Below the pieces are notes generated by a model. The model was not told the DNA's origin. It ran no database searches and saw only the letters and a list, made by a program, of their open reading frames with translations. Of a stretch of DNA of 64,000 nt, positions 18,776 through 28,457 are shown piece by piece (positions within the stretch are counted from its first letter, which is position 1; every line of letters begins with the position of its first letter). A program made the translations under genes and the position numbers. The DNA lies in the NCBI GenBank assembly GCA_005808665.1, contig SYLG01000013.1, positions 1-64,000 on the forward strand, in the 5' to 3' direction. This DNA comes from Planctomycetia bacterium (GTDB lineage Bacteria; Planctomycetota; Planctomycetia; Gemmatales; Gemmataceae).

Positions 18776-19468
18776 GTGGAGGAAGGCAAAATGTGTCGAT
18801 TTGCATCGTTTTTGGCAATTGGTTTTTTGATGCCAATAGTCTTGATGGCCCAAGAAGCCACCCCTCAAAAAGAGGTTTGGAAATCCCTCTTTGATGGCAA
18901 AACCCTTGAGGGTTGGAAATCTTCCCCATTTGTCGGAGAGGGTAAAGTATTCGTCCGGGGTGGTCTCATCGTCATGGAAAAAGGGGAAAAACTAACCGGG
19001 GTTACTTTTACCAAAGGGGATTTCCCCAAACGGGACTATGAGGTGGAAATCGTGGCCCGAAAGCTTGAGGGGAACGACTTTTTCGCCACCACGACTTTTC
19101 CGGTTGGGGACCAGTTTGCCTCCCTGGTCGTGGGAGGATGGGGTGGGACTCTGGTCGGTATTTCAAGCGTGAATGGGGCGGATGCCTCGGAAAATGGATT
19201 TAGCAAAAACAAGGAATTTGAAGCCAGGAAATGGTACACCATCAAGGTCCGGGTCGGGCAAAAAAGAATCCAGACCCAAATCGACAAGGAACAGTTTCAT
19301 GACCTTGACACCAGCGACGCCCGGCTAAGTGTCCGTTTTGAAGTTCAGCCTTCGCGACCGTTTGGCGTTTCGACCTACGATACGCTCGGGGAGATTCAAT
19401 CGGTCCGGGTGCGACCCCTTAATGAGAAGGAAAAGAAAATCCTTGCGACGCCAGACAAGGTGGATTGA
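18776..19468 (+). CDS. Secreted DUF1080 (3-keto-disaccharide hydrolase-like) protein
   Basis: Signal peptide; WKSLFDGKTLEGWKSSPF motif. Confidence 0.75.
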   Translation: MEEGKMCRFASFLAIGFLMPIVLMAQEATPQKEVWKSLFDGKTLEGWKSSPFVGEGKVFVRGGLIVMEKGEKLTGVTFTKGDFPKRDYEVEIVARKLEGNDFFATTTFPVGDQFASLVVGGWGGTLVGISSVNGADASENGFSKNKEFEARKWYTIKVRVGQKRIQTQIDKEQFHDLDTSDARLSVRFEVQPSRPFGVSTYDTLGEIQSVRVRPLNEKEKKILATPDKVD

Positions 19469-19494
19469 ACAATCTTCCAGGGAACCCCTGCAAC

Positions 19495-21213
19495 CTATTT
19501 TACAATTGTCTTGAACTGGACCACCGCCTGATCCCCGGGTTGCAAGACTCCCTGAACCTCCCAACGCAATTCAACCCCTCCCCCCTGGGAGGTTTGTTGA
19601 AGGAATATCGCATCGCGGGAACATTGGGAAGAACCCTCGACATATTCCAGCCGGGGGTTGAGGGCATCCACCAAGCCAATGTCTTTGATCGGATGACCGC
19701 TTGAGTTTGTAAACCGGAGAGTAAAGGTAAGGACCTCCCCCGGTCGGGCAGATAACTTGTCACAGGATTTCCGAAGCTCCAAAGGCCCTGTGCTGGATTG
19801 TTCCGCACAAATCGCATCGAACGAGGTTTCCCTCGTCGAAAAGCTCGAACTGATGGCATCGGTTCCCGGTCGATCCGCCAAGAGGGCACTCACTCCCGAG
19901 GAGGATACCGCTCCGGAAAGGCCAACCGCCCCATGCACAAAGCGGGTGTTTTCCGTATTGGAGTTGACCTTTAACCCTGCCTCCTTGCCAACCTTTCCCA
20001 GAAGAAGCCTTCCACCTGTTTCCCCAGTGGCCTGCAAGGTATCCTGACCCTCCAGGATCGTAACTTTTCCTATTTTGACAATGCCTTCCTTGGCTACACT
20101 TGCAGAGGCACTGGTGCGGCCCTTGATGTCACCACTTTGTTCTTTGGTCGCAGTCCTCCCGGGCAATTGGGTCATGCTCACTTTGCCCTGATTTAGGGAA
20201 CCGACATCCATGGCCAGGGCCCGGGTGGACTCGAATTTATCAAGGGGATCCGCTTGCACCAACAATTGAAAGCGGGGTGCGACAATGCTCACCCGGTTGG
20301 AATGGACTACCTGGCGGCGGCCTTTGCCATCGGTAAAAGAGGCCAACGAATCCTCGGGATCGACCCCGGCGATTTTTCCTTGGGCATCAATGCCCGCCCG
20401 TTGACCCCGATCACCCCCATCCTGGATGATTTCTTCCCCCATTCCACCGTTGCCGAGGATGGGATCAGGGCCCGCCTGGTAAACCGGAGGGCGAATGTAA
20501 GGAGCAAGGGCCGGGGGTCCAAGTGTTACCTGACCTGGCAATAAAACGGTCCCTGGAATGGCGGTCTGGGCGATTTCACCATCCACCATCGACCGGTTTC
20601 CCAGCCGGACGATCCCCAGCAGCTTGCCACGCTTGGCCGCTTCTCTCGCCAAATTGAGCGTTTGTCCCAAGGGGATTTCGGCATTGGCTTTTTCGTTTTG
20701 AACCTCGTGATTATCAACCGGGTTGGAGAGGAGACAAACCCCCTTGGTAATCAACCGGGGCCTGGTCGGATGAATCAGGTCCTCGGCATGAATCGCCAAG
20801 GGTGCCGGGTGGTTTTCGGGTTTGGCAAACGGGGGCAAGTGGAGGGAATCATGAACTTCAAGCGTAACACATTGCCTGATTCCCTCGGAAGTAACCACCG
20901 CAAATGTGTGAGCGTAACCGGGGCGGAGCAGGATTTTGGCACCCGTTTCCAGTCGCTCCAAAGTGGGCATTTCTCCGTAAGATTTTCGCCAAGGCCAAAT
21001 CGCCATGCAACCCTCTGGAAGGGTCAGTTCAAAAGCCAGCAAAGGAGAAGGACGGATTGCCGGAATAACCAAAGGGGTGGGCTTTGGCGCAAGGTAACCT
21101 TGACTGAAAAGGCTTGGCAGCAGTGGTGGAAAAGCAAATACAGCAACAAGGCAGACAACAAACGGTGAAGTAAGAGAGCGGCTGTTTTTGGGGAAGCCTT
21201 GGGTTTGCAACAT
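19495..21213 (-). CDS. Secreted DUF11-type repeat-domain protein
   Basis: C-terminal DKLSARPGEVLTFTLRFTNSSGHPIKDIGLVDALNPRLEYVEGSSQ...GDQAVVQFKTIVK; N-terminal hydrophobic segment. Confidence 0.75.
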   Translation of the reverse strand: MLQTQGFPKNSRSLTSPFVVCLVAVFAFPPLLPSLFSQGYLAPKPTPLVIPAIRPSPLLAFELTLPEGCMAIWPWRKSYGEMPTLERLETGAKILLRPGYAHTFAVVTSEGIRQCVTLEVHDSLHLPPFAKPENHPAPLAIHAEDLIHPTRPRLITKGVCLLSNPVDNHEVQNEKANAEIPLGQTLNLAREAAKRGKLLGIVRLGNRSMVDGEIAQTAIPGTVLLPGQVTLGPPALAPYIRPPVYQAGPDPILGNGGMGEEIIQDGGDRGQRAGIDAQGKIAGVDPEDSLASFTDGKGRRQVVHSNRVSIVAPRFQLLVQADPLDKFESTRALAMDVGSLNQGKVSMTQLPGRTATKEQSGDIKGRTSASASVAKEGIVKIGKVTILEGQDTLQATGETGGRLLLGKVGKEAGLKVNSNTENTRFVHGAVGLSGAVSSSGVSALLADRPGTDAISSSFSTRETSFDAICAEQSSTGPLELRKSCDKLSARPGEVLTFTLRFTNSSGHPIKDIGLVDALNPRLEYVEGSSQCSRDAIFLQQTSQGGGVELRWEVQGVLQPGDQAVVQFKTIVK

Positions 21214-21326
21214 GGCAGGCTCCAGAATATGTCGGCTTGCAATGGAAGAAAAAAAATTGCCAGGGAAAGGGGTTGGGGACCGGCCTTTCAGGACCGGCCC
21301 CCTTTACCCCGGGTCATCGCAAAGCC

Positions 21327-22799
21327 TTAACGGCTATTGCGGCGGGAACTGGTTACCGAGTTGACCAGGTTGTTCAAATCGGCACTATTTGCCGAGCCAA
21401 CATTGGATCCACCGGTAGGATTTGCAGGGGGAAGCGGTTGTCCTGGAACCGGGCCGGCCGGAATCAGGGGCATGGGCCTGGGTTGGCCATTGGGAACCAC
21501 GACTCCTGGAGGCAGGTTTCCGGGAGGGGCAACCATCATGGGACGGGGGCCACCGGGAAGGGGAGGCAAGGGCTGTCCCATGGCTCCACGGGGGCCAGGC
21601 ATTCCCGCACCTGGGGGCAACATGGGCATCCCCGGAGGGGGAGCGTCCATAGCGGGCGAGTGAGCCAACTCCAGGTCGATCTTGCCAAGCCGGACCACCA
21701 TTAAAATGCTTCCCCGTTTGGCGGCCTCTGCGATCGGATCGACGCCTGGTTCCAATCGGGAAGAGACGATTTCATCCGGGCCACCGGGACCAGCAAGGTC
21801 CTGGTATTGGGCATCCGGGAGGTAGATCACTTTGACCACAAAGTGGCCTGCGGCGATTTGTTGGAAATCTTCCTCGGTGAAGGCAATCGGCACCGAACTA
21901 TGGGCAAGGAAAGCGGCGGACTTGGCATTTCCAGGCAGCACTTCCAGGGTCGGATAGAGGTTCATCTCTGGCCGATTGGGAATGTTGCTCAGCTTGAGGC
22001 GATAGATCGCTCCTTGCAGAAAATTGTACCTTCCGGGAAGGTCAAGGGCTTGGGCGGAAAAACCTGGAGCCCCGTCTTTACCGGGTGCAAACCAGGTTAC
22101 TTTCATCCCTGCCGGATCGTTGAATATGATTTGGGTTCTGCCGGCACCCTGGGGAGCGACCATAGCAGGCCCTGGTCCTGCCGCCATTGCCAACCCACCG
22201 GGAGGCATTGCGCCATGCCCAAATTCACCATTGACTCTGGTGATGGGAGAATTTTTGGCCCCGCCAAGAAAAGCCGATGGGGGGGGTGCCATTCCTGGCA
22301 TACCCGGAGCACCAGGAACCCCAAGAGGTGAGATGCCGCTGGGTGGCTTGAGGGCTCCCATAGGCATCACCCCGGCGGTGTTACCATCGGTGTATTTTAC
22401 TTGCTGGAGAATATCCATCGGCTGGCTGGAAGCGAGCATCGCCCGAGCTGCCGAGGTCCCCGAGGGCGGAGCGGAATTGTAAGGGGCAACCATGGCCACC
22501 GGAGCCCCGTTAGGGCCCTGAACCCCTGGAACATTAGGCACGGAGTAGGCCCTATTACTTGCCCCCTCTATCATCGAGTCATTCGACTCAAGGCGGCTCC
22601 TGTAACGGCCCCCGCCGTTTTCGGTTGTCACACAGCCGCCAAGGGCGGCCACCATTAGCATGGAACCTGTCAATCGCCTCATGGTTCCCCCCAAACAGGC
22701 TGGTCCAAAAACCCAGGCTCCACGGAGCGATCCCAATCCTCTCCCAAGGATCCGGTCACTAGCCCAAGGTCGCCTGAAATACCCTGTGCCACGAAGCAA
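21327..22799 (-). CDS. Pro/Gly-rich putative lipoprotein; probable internal start at MRRLTGSMLMVAALGGC
   Basis: Lipobox-like LGGC; domain shared with 19495..21213 (EAAKRGSILMVVRLGKI). Confidence 0.65.
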   Translation of the reverse strand: MLRGTGYFRRPWASDRILGRGLGSLRGAWVFGPACLGGTMRRLTGSMLMVAALGGCVTTENGGGRYRSRLESNDSMIEGASNRAYSVPNVPGVQGPNGAPVAMVAPYNSAPPSGTSAARAMLASSQPMDILQQVKYTDGNTAGVMPMGALKPPSGISPLGVPGAPGMPGMAPPPSAFLGGAKNSPITRVNGEFGHGAMPPGGLAMAAGPGPAMVAPQGAGRTQIIFNDPAGMKVTWFAPGKDGAPGFSAQALDLPGRYNFLQGAIYRLKLSNIPNRPEMNLYPTLEVLPGNAKSAAFLAHSSVPIAFTEEDFQQIAAGHFVVKVIYLPDAQYQDLAGPGGPDEIVSSRLEPGVDPIAEAAKRGSILMVVRLGKIDLELAHSPAMDAPPPGMPMLPPGAGMPGPRGAMGQPLPPLPGGPRPMMVAPPGNLPPGVVVPNGQPRPMPLIPAGPVPGQPLPPANPTGGSNVGSANSADLNNLVNSVTSSRRNSR

Positions 22800-22986
22800 T
22801 AACGATGCTCCATGGTCCTAGATCGGCAGAATGACCCCGATTCTTTTGACAAAATCGTCGTAGTCGGCAGGTTACTTAGGATTGGGATAACCCGGGTATG
22901 AGAAAAAGTTTGCCTGGTTTGCCTTTCACATGGCACAATATTTCCCCTCCAGGTTTCTGCAAAGGGAAAGGTGGGCAAAAGGGGTT

Positions 22987-23982
22987 TTATTCCGGCCGGG
23001 ATTTTTGGCAAAGATTGGGATTTTGATCCAAACCAGGCCGGGGAGTGGTAAACCGGTTCAGCCAACCCAAGGGTACATAACGAAAAACAATGGCTCCCAA
23101 AATCAACAACCCTCCCCAAAGAGTGTTGGCATCCATGGATTCGGAAGCTGGGCAAACCAGCCAGGCCCAAATGGGATTCAGCATGGGTTCAAGCAACATG
23201 ATGAGGGCGGCCTCCACCGGGCGAAGTTGTTTGAGGCTTTTTGCGGTTAACAGGTACGGGATGCCCAATTGCAGGATTCCATAAAGGAGGATGGTAACCG
23301 TTTGCAGGAAATTAGGGATGGGTAAAGGGCCCAGGAATGGGGTGAGGATCAAGGCCCCAACTCCCATGTTTATTCCCGTCAAAAGCAAGGACGAAACCCC
23401 TCGCATTTGTCTTAGACCCAAAAGCACACCTGCAAAAAAGAAGCCGCTTGCCAAGGCAAGGGCATTTGCTTCCCATCGCCCGAGGTCGCCCTCGGTGGCA
23501 GGGTCAAAAACAATAAGGACCACACCGGAAAAACCCGTCAGCATGGCCAGCAATTCCCTTCCTTTGGGTTTGTCCCCAAAAAGAAAGAATGACCCTAAAA
23601 GGAGCCAAAAAGGAGAAGTATATTGCAACAGGACCGCATTGGCCGCCGAACCCATTACCATTGCGGTGACATAGCTGGCATTCATGAGGGCAAAACAGAT
23701 TGAGGTGGGAACCATGGCCCACCTCCAGGCCAAATCCGCCCGTTTCAGGAAACATCCCAAAAAAAGAGCCCCGGCCGCAGTCCGCCCAAAGGCAATATGA
23801 AGCGGCTCAATGGGAATTTCCGCAAAACCCAGGGAAGCACCGATGGAATCGTCCCTTGTCAGGAGTTTGGTGAACGCTCCACTCAGGCTCCACAACAGGG
23901 CGGCAAGGGCCAAACCCAAATGGGGACCATAGGCTTTAAATGTGGCTTTGAAATGGGACCTCAACGAACACCCTTTTTTCAT
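22987..23982 (-). CDS. EamA/DMT superfamily transporter
   Basis: About 10 hydrophobic segments; LMLLEPMLNPIWAWLV and SGVVLIVFDP motifs. Confidence 0.88.
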   Translation of the reverse strand: MKKGCSLRSHFKATFKAYGPHLGLALAALLWSLSGAFTKLLTRDDSIGASLGFAEIPIEPLHIAFGRTAAGALFLGCFLKRADLAWRWAMVPTSICFALMNASYVTAMVMGSAANAVLLQYTSPFWLLLGSFFLFGDKPKGRELLAMLTGFSGVVLIVFDPATEGDLGRWEANALALASGFFFAGVLLGLRQMRGVSSLLLTGINMGVGALILTPFLGPLPIPNFLQTVTILLYGILQLGIPYLLTAKSLKQLRPVEAALIMLLEPMLNPIWAWLVCPASESMDANTLWGGLLILGAIVFRYVPLGWLNRFTTPRPGLDQNPNLCQKSRPE

Positions 23983-24071
23983 TCCGGAAAGGCCCGGTGA
24001 TCCGGACCCCCTGATTTCGTAAAATATCTTTCCTTGGGTAACCCTGTCTTTGAGAGAAAGTAGCCTTTGCC

Positions 24072-25088
24072 ATGCTAGTGGTCATGCACAAATGTGCGAC
24101 ACCGGAACAACTTGAAAGCGTCCTTTCCATTATCCTTTCCCTCGGCCTAAAAGCCCATCCTTTGCCGGGTTCCACCCGAACCGCCATTGGCATAACGGGC
24201 AACCTTCTTTCCATTCAACCGGATCAGATTGGTGCCCTGCCAGGGGTTATGGAAATCATCAAAGTCACCAAGCCCTATAAACTTGCCAGCCGGGAATTTC
24301 ATGAAGCGGACACCCTTGTAACCGTGGGTGAAAGCCGGATTGGTGCGGGGAACTTTTCGGTTACGGCCGGGCCCTGTTCCGTGGAAAATGAAGTGTTGAT
24401 GATGAAAACAGCCGACTTCATCAGGAGCCTGGGTTTGACACTCATGCGGGCAGGAGCCTTCAAACCCCGCACCAGCCCCTATGCCTTTCAAGGCATGGGC
24501 AGGGAGGGTTTGAAACTTCTTGAGAGGGTGCGACAAAAAACCGGGGTTTTGATCGTCACGGAAGTGATGGAAACCGAGGAGGTGGAAGCGGTGGCAGATT
24601 CGGCAGATATCGTCCAAATTGGTACCAGGAATATGCAAAACTATCCCCTTTTGCGCAAAGTGGGAAAGATTCGAAAACCGATCCTCCTCAAGAGGGGGAT
24701 GGCTTCCACCCTGGAAGAATGGCTCATGGCGGCGGAATATATTTTGGCGGGGGGAAACAGCGAAGTCATCCTGTGTGAACGGGGGGTGCGCACATTCAAC
24801 GATCACAGCCGCAATACTTTGGACTTGTCGGTCATCCCCCCCCTAAAAGCCCTTTGCCACCTCCCCGTGGTGATCGACCCCAGCCACGCCACCGGAAAGA
24901 GGGCCTATGTGCCGCCCATGACCTTGGCGGGTTTGGCCTGTGGGGCCCATGGTGCTGTGATTGAAATCCACCCTGATCCAGACAAAGCCTTGTCCGATGG
25001 CCTTCAAACGATTGATTTTCCTTCTTTTGAAAAACTGATGGATAAACTTCGGGAAATGGCCAAGCCCTTAGGAGTTGTTATTAGCTAA
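24072..25088 (+). CDS. aroF: 3-deoxy-7-phosphoheptulonate (DAHP) synthase
   Basis: TAGPCSVENEVLMMKTA, RAGAFKPRTSPYAFQGMGREGLKLL, GTRNMQNYPLL, DPSHATGKRAYV. Confidence 0.95.
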   Translation: MLVVMHKCATPEQLESVLSIILSLGLKAHPLPGSTRTAIGITGNLLSIQPDQIGALPGVMEIIKVTKPYKLASREFHEADTLVTVGESRIGAGNFSVTAGPCSVENEVLMMKTADFIRSLGLTLMRAGAFKPRTSPYAFQGMGREGLKLLERVRQKTGVLIVTEVMETEEVEAVADSADIVQIGTRNMQNYPLLRKVGKIRKPILLKRGMASTLEEWLMAAEYILAGGNSEVILCERGVRTFNDHSRNTLDLSVIPPLKALCHLPVVIDPSHATGKRAYVPPMTLAGLACGAHGAVIEIHPDPDKALSDGLQTIDFPSFEKLMDKLREMAKPLGVVIS

Positions 25089-25119
25089 GGACTTTTGGGA
25101 ATACCCAAATCACTGGCCT

Positions 25120-26604
25120 TTAGGGAAAACTTGGGTTTCTTATTGGAAAAGATTCCGTTTGTGGTTTGGTTAATGGAACCGCCGTGGCTCCCTGTCGAAG
25201 GAGTTCCTCAAGGGGAGGAAGAAATATCTCCGTCCTAATGGGAAGGAGTCCGGATTTGGGTAGAGCGGCCAATCGCGGATGCAGTTCGTTATATTGTTGA
25301 AGCATCCGGGCCAGGTCTTTTCGTTGATATTGGGAAAGTGCAATGGAATCCCAAGTATCCCCTGCGGAGGAAATGAAGACCTTTTCCGACCAGGAATTTA
25401 CTTTGGGAGCATTGGTTTGCAAGGCACCCGTTCCCAAGGGGGGGAGGGCTTCATTGGCTGACATTCGGAGAATCGGCTTGTCCTGCAAGGATGGAGATGG
25501 ACCGGGAACAAAAGCAAAATTTGGATTGTTGCCAAGGGGGGGTCTCCTTGCCATGTTTCCGGATTTGTCTGATGGTCCAGCAGGGGGAATGGGGACAGGG
25601 GGAACCGGGTTTGGCAAGGCATTCGGGCCAGAGCCTGGAAGGGCAGGAACAAAAGGTGGCGCCATCGGTGCTGAAACAGCTTCGTCCAAAGGGAAAAATT
25701 CGGTTCGTTTAAGAGGCCCGGTGGTGGGCGAAAAGGTGGTTAAAGCAACGGGAGGAATTGCCAAAGCCCCCCTGGCAGCAATCCCAATTGCCCCAGTCCC
25801 AGAATTGGTAAGACCCAAACCGGACAATCCGGGATTCGCAGGTAGCGGCACCCCGATGGGGGGTGTCAATGGGGGAAATCCCGGGGTCCCACCAGGAGAA
25901 AATTCAGATCCGCCCAAACCTCGGGAGGGAACGGCTAACGGCTTAGGGACATCTTTGGCAGATTCCAACGATGGGATGGCAGGCAATCCAAGGGGGGGTA
26001 ACCCTGTTCCCGCAGGAGTTCCAAGCCCGCCAATGGCGGCTGGAGGAGGGACAGGAATGGGGATTGTACCAGGAATGTTGTTCGGGCCATTAATCGGGTT
26101 GGTTTGGGAATTTCCGGTGATAAGGTCCCCGGGAAGGGGTGGAATTGGGCTGGCAGAGCCAACTCCCGTGGGTGGTGGAATAGGCGGAAAAGCCAAAGGG
26201 TCCGGTTTGGAGCCGGAAGAATTATTGTTTTGGGGTGGCACTTCGGTCCCGGGCAAGGGTGGCAATCCGCCGGGCAAAACCTCGGCGGGACCACCCAAGG
26301 GAGGGGGGAATGCGGGACTTGAGGCAGGTTTTACAACTTCGGGACCAGGAGGAATTCCATTGGGTTGGGGAACCTGCGATTGGGTTAGGAGGATTTCGGG
26401 GAAAATATCCTTTTTGTCATTACCCCCCTTGGCTTGTGGGTCAACCTCGGGGCCGGAAGGTAAAGCTTCCGGTTTCCCCTCCGACAAAAGGGAAGCAATT
26501 TTGCCGTTGGGGTCAAAATATTTTTTCCCTACAAACACCCCGGTCAAACCTAAGAATGAGCAGGCAACGAGGATCCCCGCTTTGGTTTCGGTACTCAACT
26601 TCAT
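25120..26604 (-). CDS. Membrane-anchored proline-rich protein with C-terminal LysM-like domain
   Basis: N-terminal TM AGILVACSFLGLTGVFVG; long Pro/Gly-rich linker; C-terminal SAGDTWDSIALSQYQRKDLARMLQQYNELHP..IFLPP; ATGA overlap with rsmH stop. Confidence 0.75.
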   Translation of the reverse strand: MKLSTETKAGILVACSFLGLTGVFVGKKYFDPNGKIASLLSEGKPEALPSGPEVDPQAKGGNDKKDIFPEILLTQSQVPQPNGIPPGPEVVKPASSPAFPPPLGGPAEVLPGGLPPLPGTEVPPQNNNSSGSKPDPLAFPPIPPPTGVGSASPIPPLPGDLITGNSQTNPINGPNNIPGTIPIPVPPPAAIGGLGTPAGTGLPPLGLPAIPSLESAKDVPKPLAVPSRGLGGSEFSPGGTPGFPPLTPPIGVPLPANPGLSGLGLTNSGTGAIGIAARGALAIPPVALTTFSPTTGPLKRTEFFPLDEAVSAPMAPPFVPALPGSGPNALPNPVPPVPIPPAGPSDKSGNMARRPPLGNNPNFAFVPGPSPSLQDKPILRMSANEALPPLGTGALQTNAPKVNSWSEKVFISSAGDTWDSIALSQYQRKDLARMLQQYNELHPRLAALPKSGLLPIRTEIFLPPLEELLRQGATAVPLTKPQTESFPIRNPSFP

Positions 26605-27584
26605 CGGTACTTCCCTCCCTTGTAAATCTTCGGTTGATTGGGATCGACACGCCTGGCCGCACGCAATCTTGCACTGCGGCTGCGTGGATTATTGGCAATT
26701 TCCAATTCCCCTGCCATGACAGGTTTCCTGGTCAGGATTTCCCAGTATTCGGATTGCCGAAAGGTGTTTTTGACCTGCCGGTCCTCCAGGGAATGAAAAC
26801 TGATGATGACCGCCACGCCCCCGGGTTTAACGATTTCGGGCAATTTCCCCAAGAATCCTTCAAGGACGGCAAGTTCCTCGTTTACCGCAATCCGAAGCGC
26901 CTGAAAAGTACGGGTTGCCGGGTGAATGCCTGAAGGGTCTTTTTTGGGAATGGCGCGCCGAACCACAGCGGCCAAATCCGCCGTGTCTTCAAACCGCCGT
27001 TCTCCCCGCCGATGGACAATGTATTTTGCGATTTTGCGGCTAAACCTCTCTTCGCCATAGCGAAAAATAAGGTCGGCCAGATCGTATTCCGAATAATGAT
27101 TTACCATATCGGAGGCGGATTGCCCCCGACTTTGATCCATCCGCATATCCAAAGGACCTGGTCGGGAAAAACTAAACCCGCGGCCCCCATCATCCAGTTG
27201 TTCCGAACAAATACCAAGGTCGGCCAACAGGCCATCGACACCTGGAATTTTTTTCGATTTCAGGATTTCAGGTAGCATATCAAAGCGGGCGTGGACAGCC
27301 TCAAAAGGTAATCCACTCAAACGGGGTAGGGCCCGGGCAATCATGTTTTGATCATGATCAAGTCCAATGACCTGACCTGTGGGGCTGACTGCCCTGGCAA
27401 GGAGCAGGGAATGCCCTCCCACGCCCAGAGTGGCATCGATAATGGTTTGGCCATCCCTCGGATTCAGGTAGCTGATAACCTCATGGGGTAAAACGGAAAC
27501 ATGTCCCGATAGTGAACCTTCTTTCCCCTCAGATCCTTGGACCAATGGGATGGAAGGGGCCGATTGTATTTCGTCTGCGTCCAT
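26601..27584 (-). CDS. rsmH: 16S rRNA (cytosine(1402)-N(4))-methyltransferase; likely start 27584 (ORF to 27737)
   Basis: VLPHEVISYLNPRDGQTIIDATLGVGGHSLLLA, GLLADLGICSEQLDDGGRGFSF, RTFQALRIAVNEEL, HSLEDRQVKNTF. Confidence 0.94.
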   Translation of the reverse strand: MDADEIQSAPSIPLVQGSEGKEGSLSGHVSVLPHEVISYLNPRDGQTIIDATLGVGGHSLLLARAVSPTGQVIGLDHDQNMIARALPRLSGLPFEAVHARFDMLPEILKSKKIPGVDGLLADLGICSEQLDDGGRGFSFSRPGPLDMRMDQSRGQSASDMVNHYSEYDLADLIFRYGEERFSRKIAKYIVHRRGERRFEDTADLAAVVRRAIPKKDPSGIHPATRTFQALRIAVNEELAVLEGFLGKLPEIVKPGGVAVIISFHSLEDRQVKNTFRQSEYWEILTRKPVMAGELEIANNPRSRSARLRAARRVDPNQPKIYKGGKYR

Positions 27585-27641
27585 GCCTTTTCCAGCAATT
27601 TGCCATCCTGGCTGGTTGCTATGGTAAGGGAGAAGGGGTGG

Positions 27642-27682
27642 AAAAAAAAAGCCCTCCTGGCTTCCGGGAAAGCCAGGAGGGA
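27642..27682 (-). terminator. Intrinsic terminator between mraZ and rsmH
   Basis: Minus strand: CCCTCCTGGCTT-tcccgg-AAGCCAGGAGGG perfect 12-bp stem followed by GC and 9 T. Confidence 0.85.
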
Positions 27683-27956
27683 GATGTCGAAACGGACGAA
27701 TTTGGCACTCCCCACCCATCCATGGGATCAAACGCATCCTTGCGTGAGAGTTTCAGGCACCCCATTGGGGACCCAAATGCCAAGCCCAAAGCCGCACGAC
27801 GCCGACAGAATCCTCCAACCAGGGAAAACCCGGTGAAGAATGATTTGTGACTTTGGGGATAATGCCAAAGCCCTTAATCCAAGCCAAAATGGGGGCCTCC
27901 ATGCCCCAAAAACACCCCATCCTGGGGATCCTGGGTCGGGCAACCCCGACCTTTTC

Positions 27957-28406
27957 CTAACCCTTGGGACCATTCATGGCCCCTTCGGCCACGGTGTCAA
28001 ACCGTGGTGAATGTTGGTCCAAATATTTCTTCCAATGGAATAGATTCCATAATTCCAAATGGTCCCTAACACCCAAAAGGACCACTTCCTGACCCAGTTG
28101 GGCAAATTGGCCAAGCCGTTCGGGAACCAAAATACGCCCGGTCCGATCCACATCAACCTGTTCCGTTTGGGCAAAATAGAGCCGCCGAAATACCCTTGCC
28201 TCAGCATCTGCGGCTGGTGCTGCGTCTACCCGGGCTGCCAAGGATTCCAATCCTTCTTTGGTGTAAATCCAAAGACATTCGTCCGGACCAGGTGAAACAA
28301 AAAGACTTTCCGGATCACCTAATTGGTCACGGACACGCCTAGGAAGCGTCAACCGCTTCTTGTCGTCCAAAACCCTTTCATGTGTTCCGGTCAGGAGAAT
28401 TGTCAT
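27957..28406 (-). CDS. mraZ: Transcriptional regulator MraZ
   Basis: GTHERVLDDKKRLTLPRRVRDQLG, LYFAQTEQVDVDRTGRILVPERL; adjacent to rsmH. Confidence 0.93.
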   Translation of the reverse strand: MTILLTGTHERVLDDKKRLTLPRRVRDQLGDPESLFVSPGPDECLWIYTKEGLESLAARVDAAPAADAEARVFRRLYFAQTEQVDVDRTGRILVPERLGQFAQLGQEVVLLGVRDHLELWNLFHWKKYLDQHSPRFDTVAEGAMNGPKG

Positions 28407-28457
28407 TCGGCTTGGCCAACTCCGAAAAAGCTCACCCTTTTAGGAAAATGGGATTCT

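Noticed and set aside
21274-21302. Apparent terminator ggaccggcctttcaggaccggcccc
   Set aside because: Mainly a direct repeat of GGACCGGCC rather than a clean inverted repeat; terminator call not supportable by eye.
25343-26719. 458-aa plus-strand Gly-rich ORF
   Set aside because: Antisense of the Pro-rich minus-strand gene (CCN codons read as GGN); the minus-strand frame has TM, LysM-like end and ATGA coupling.
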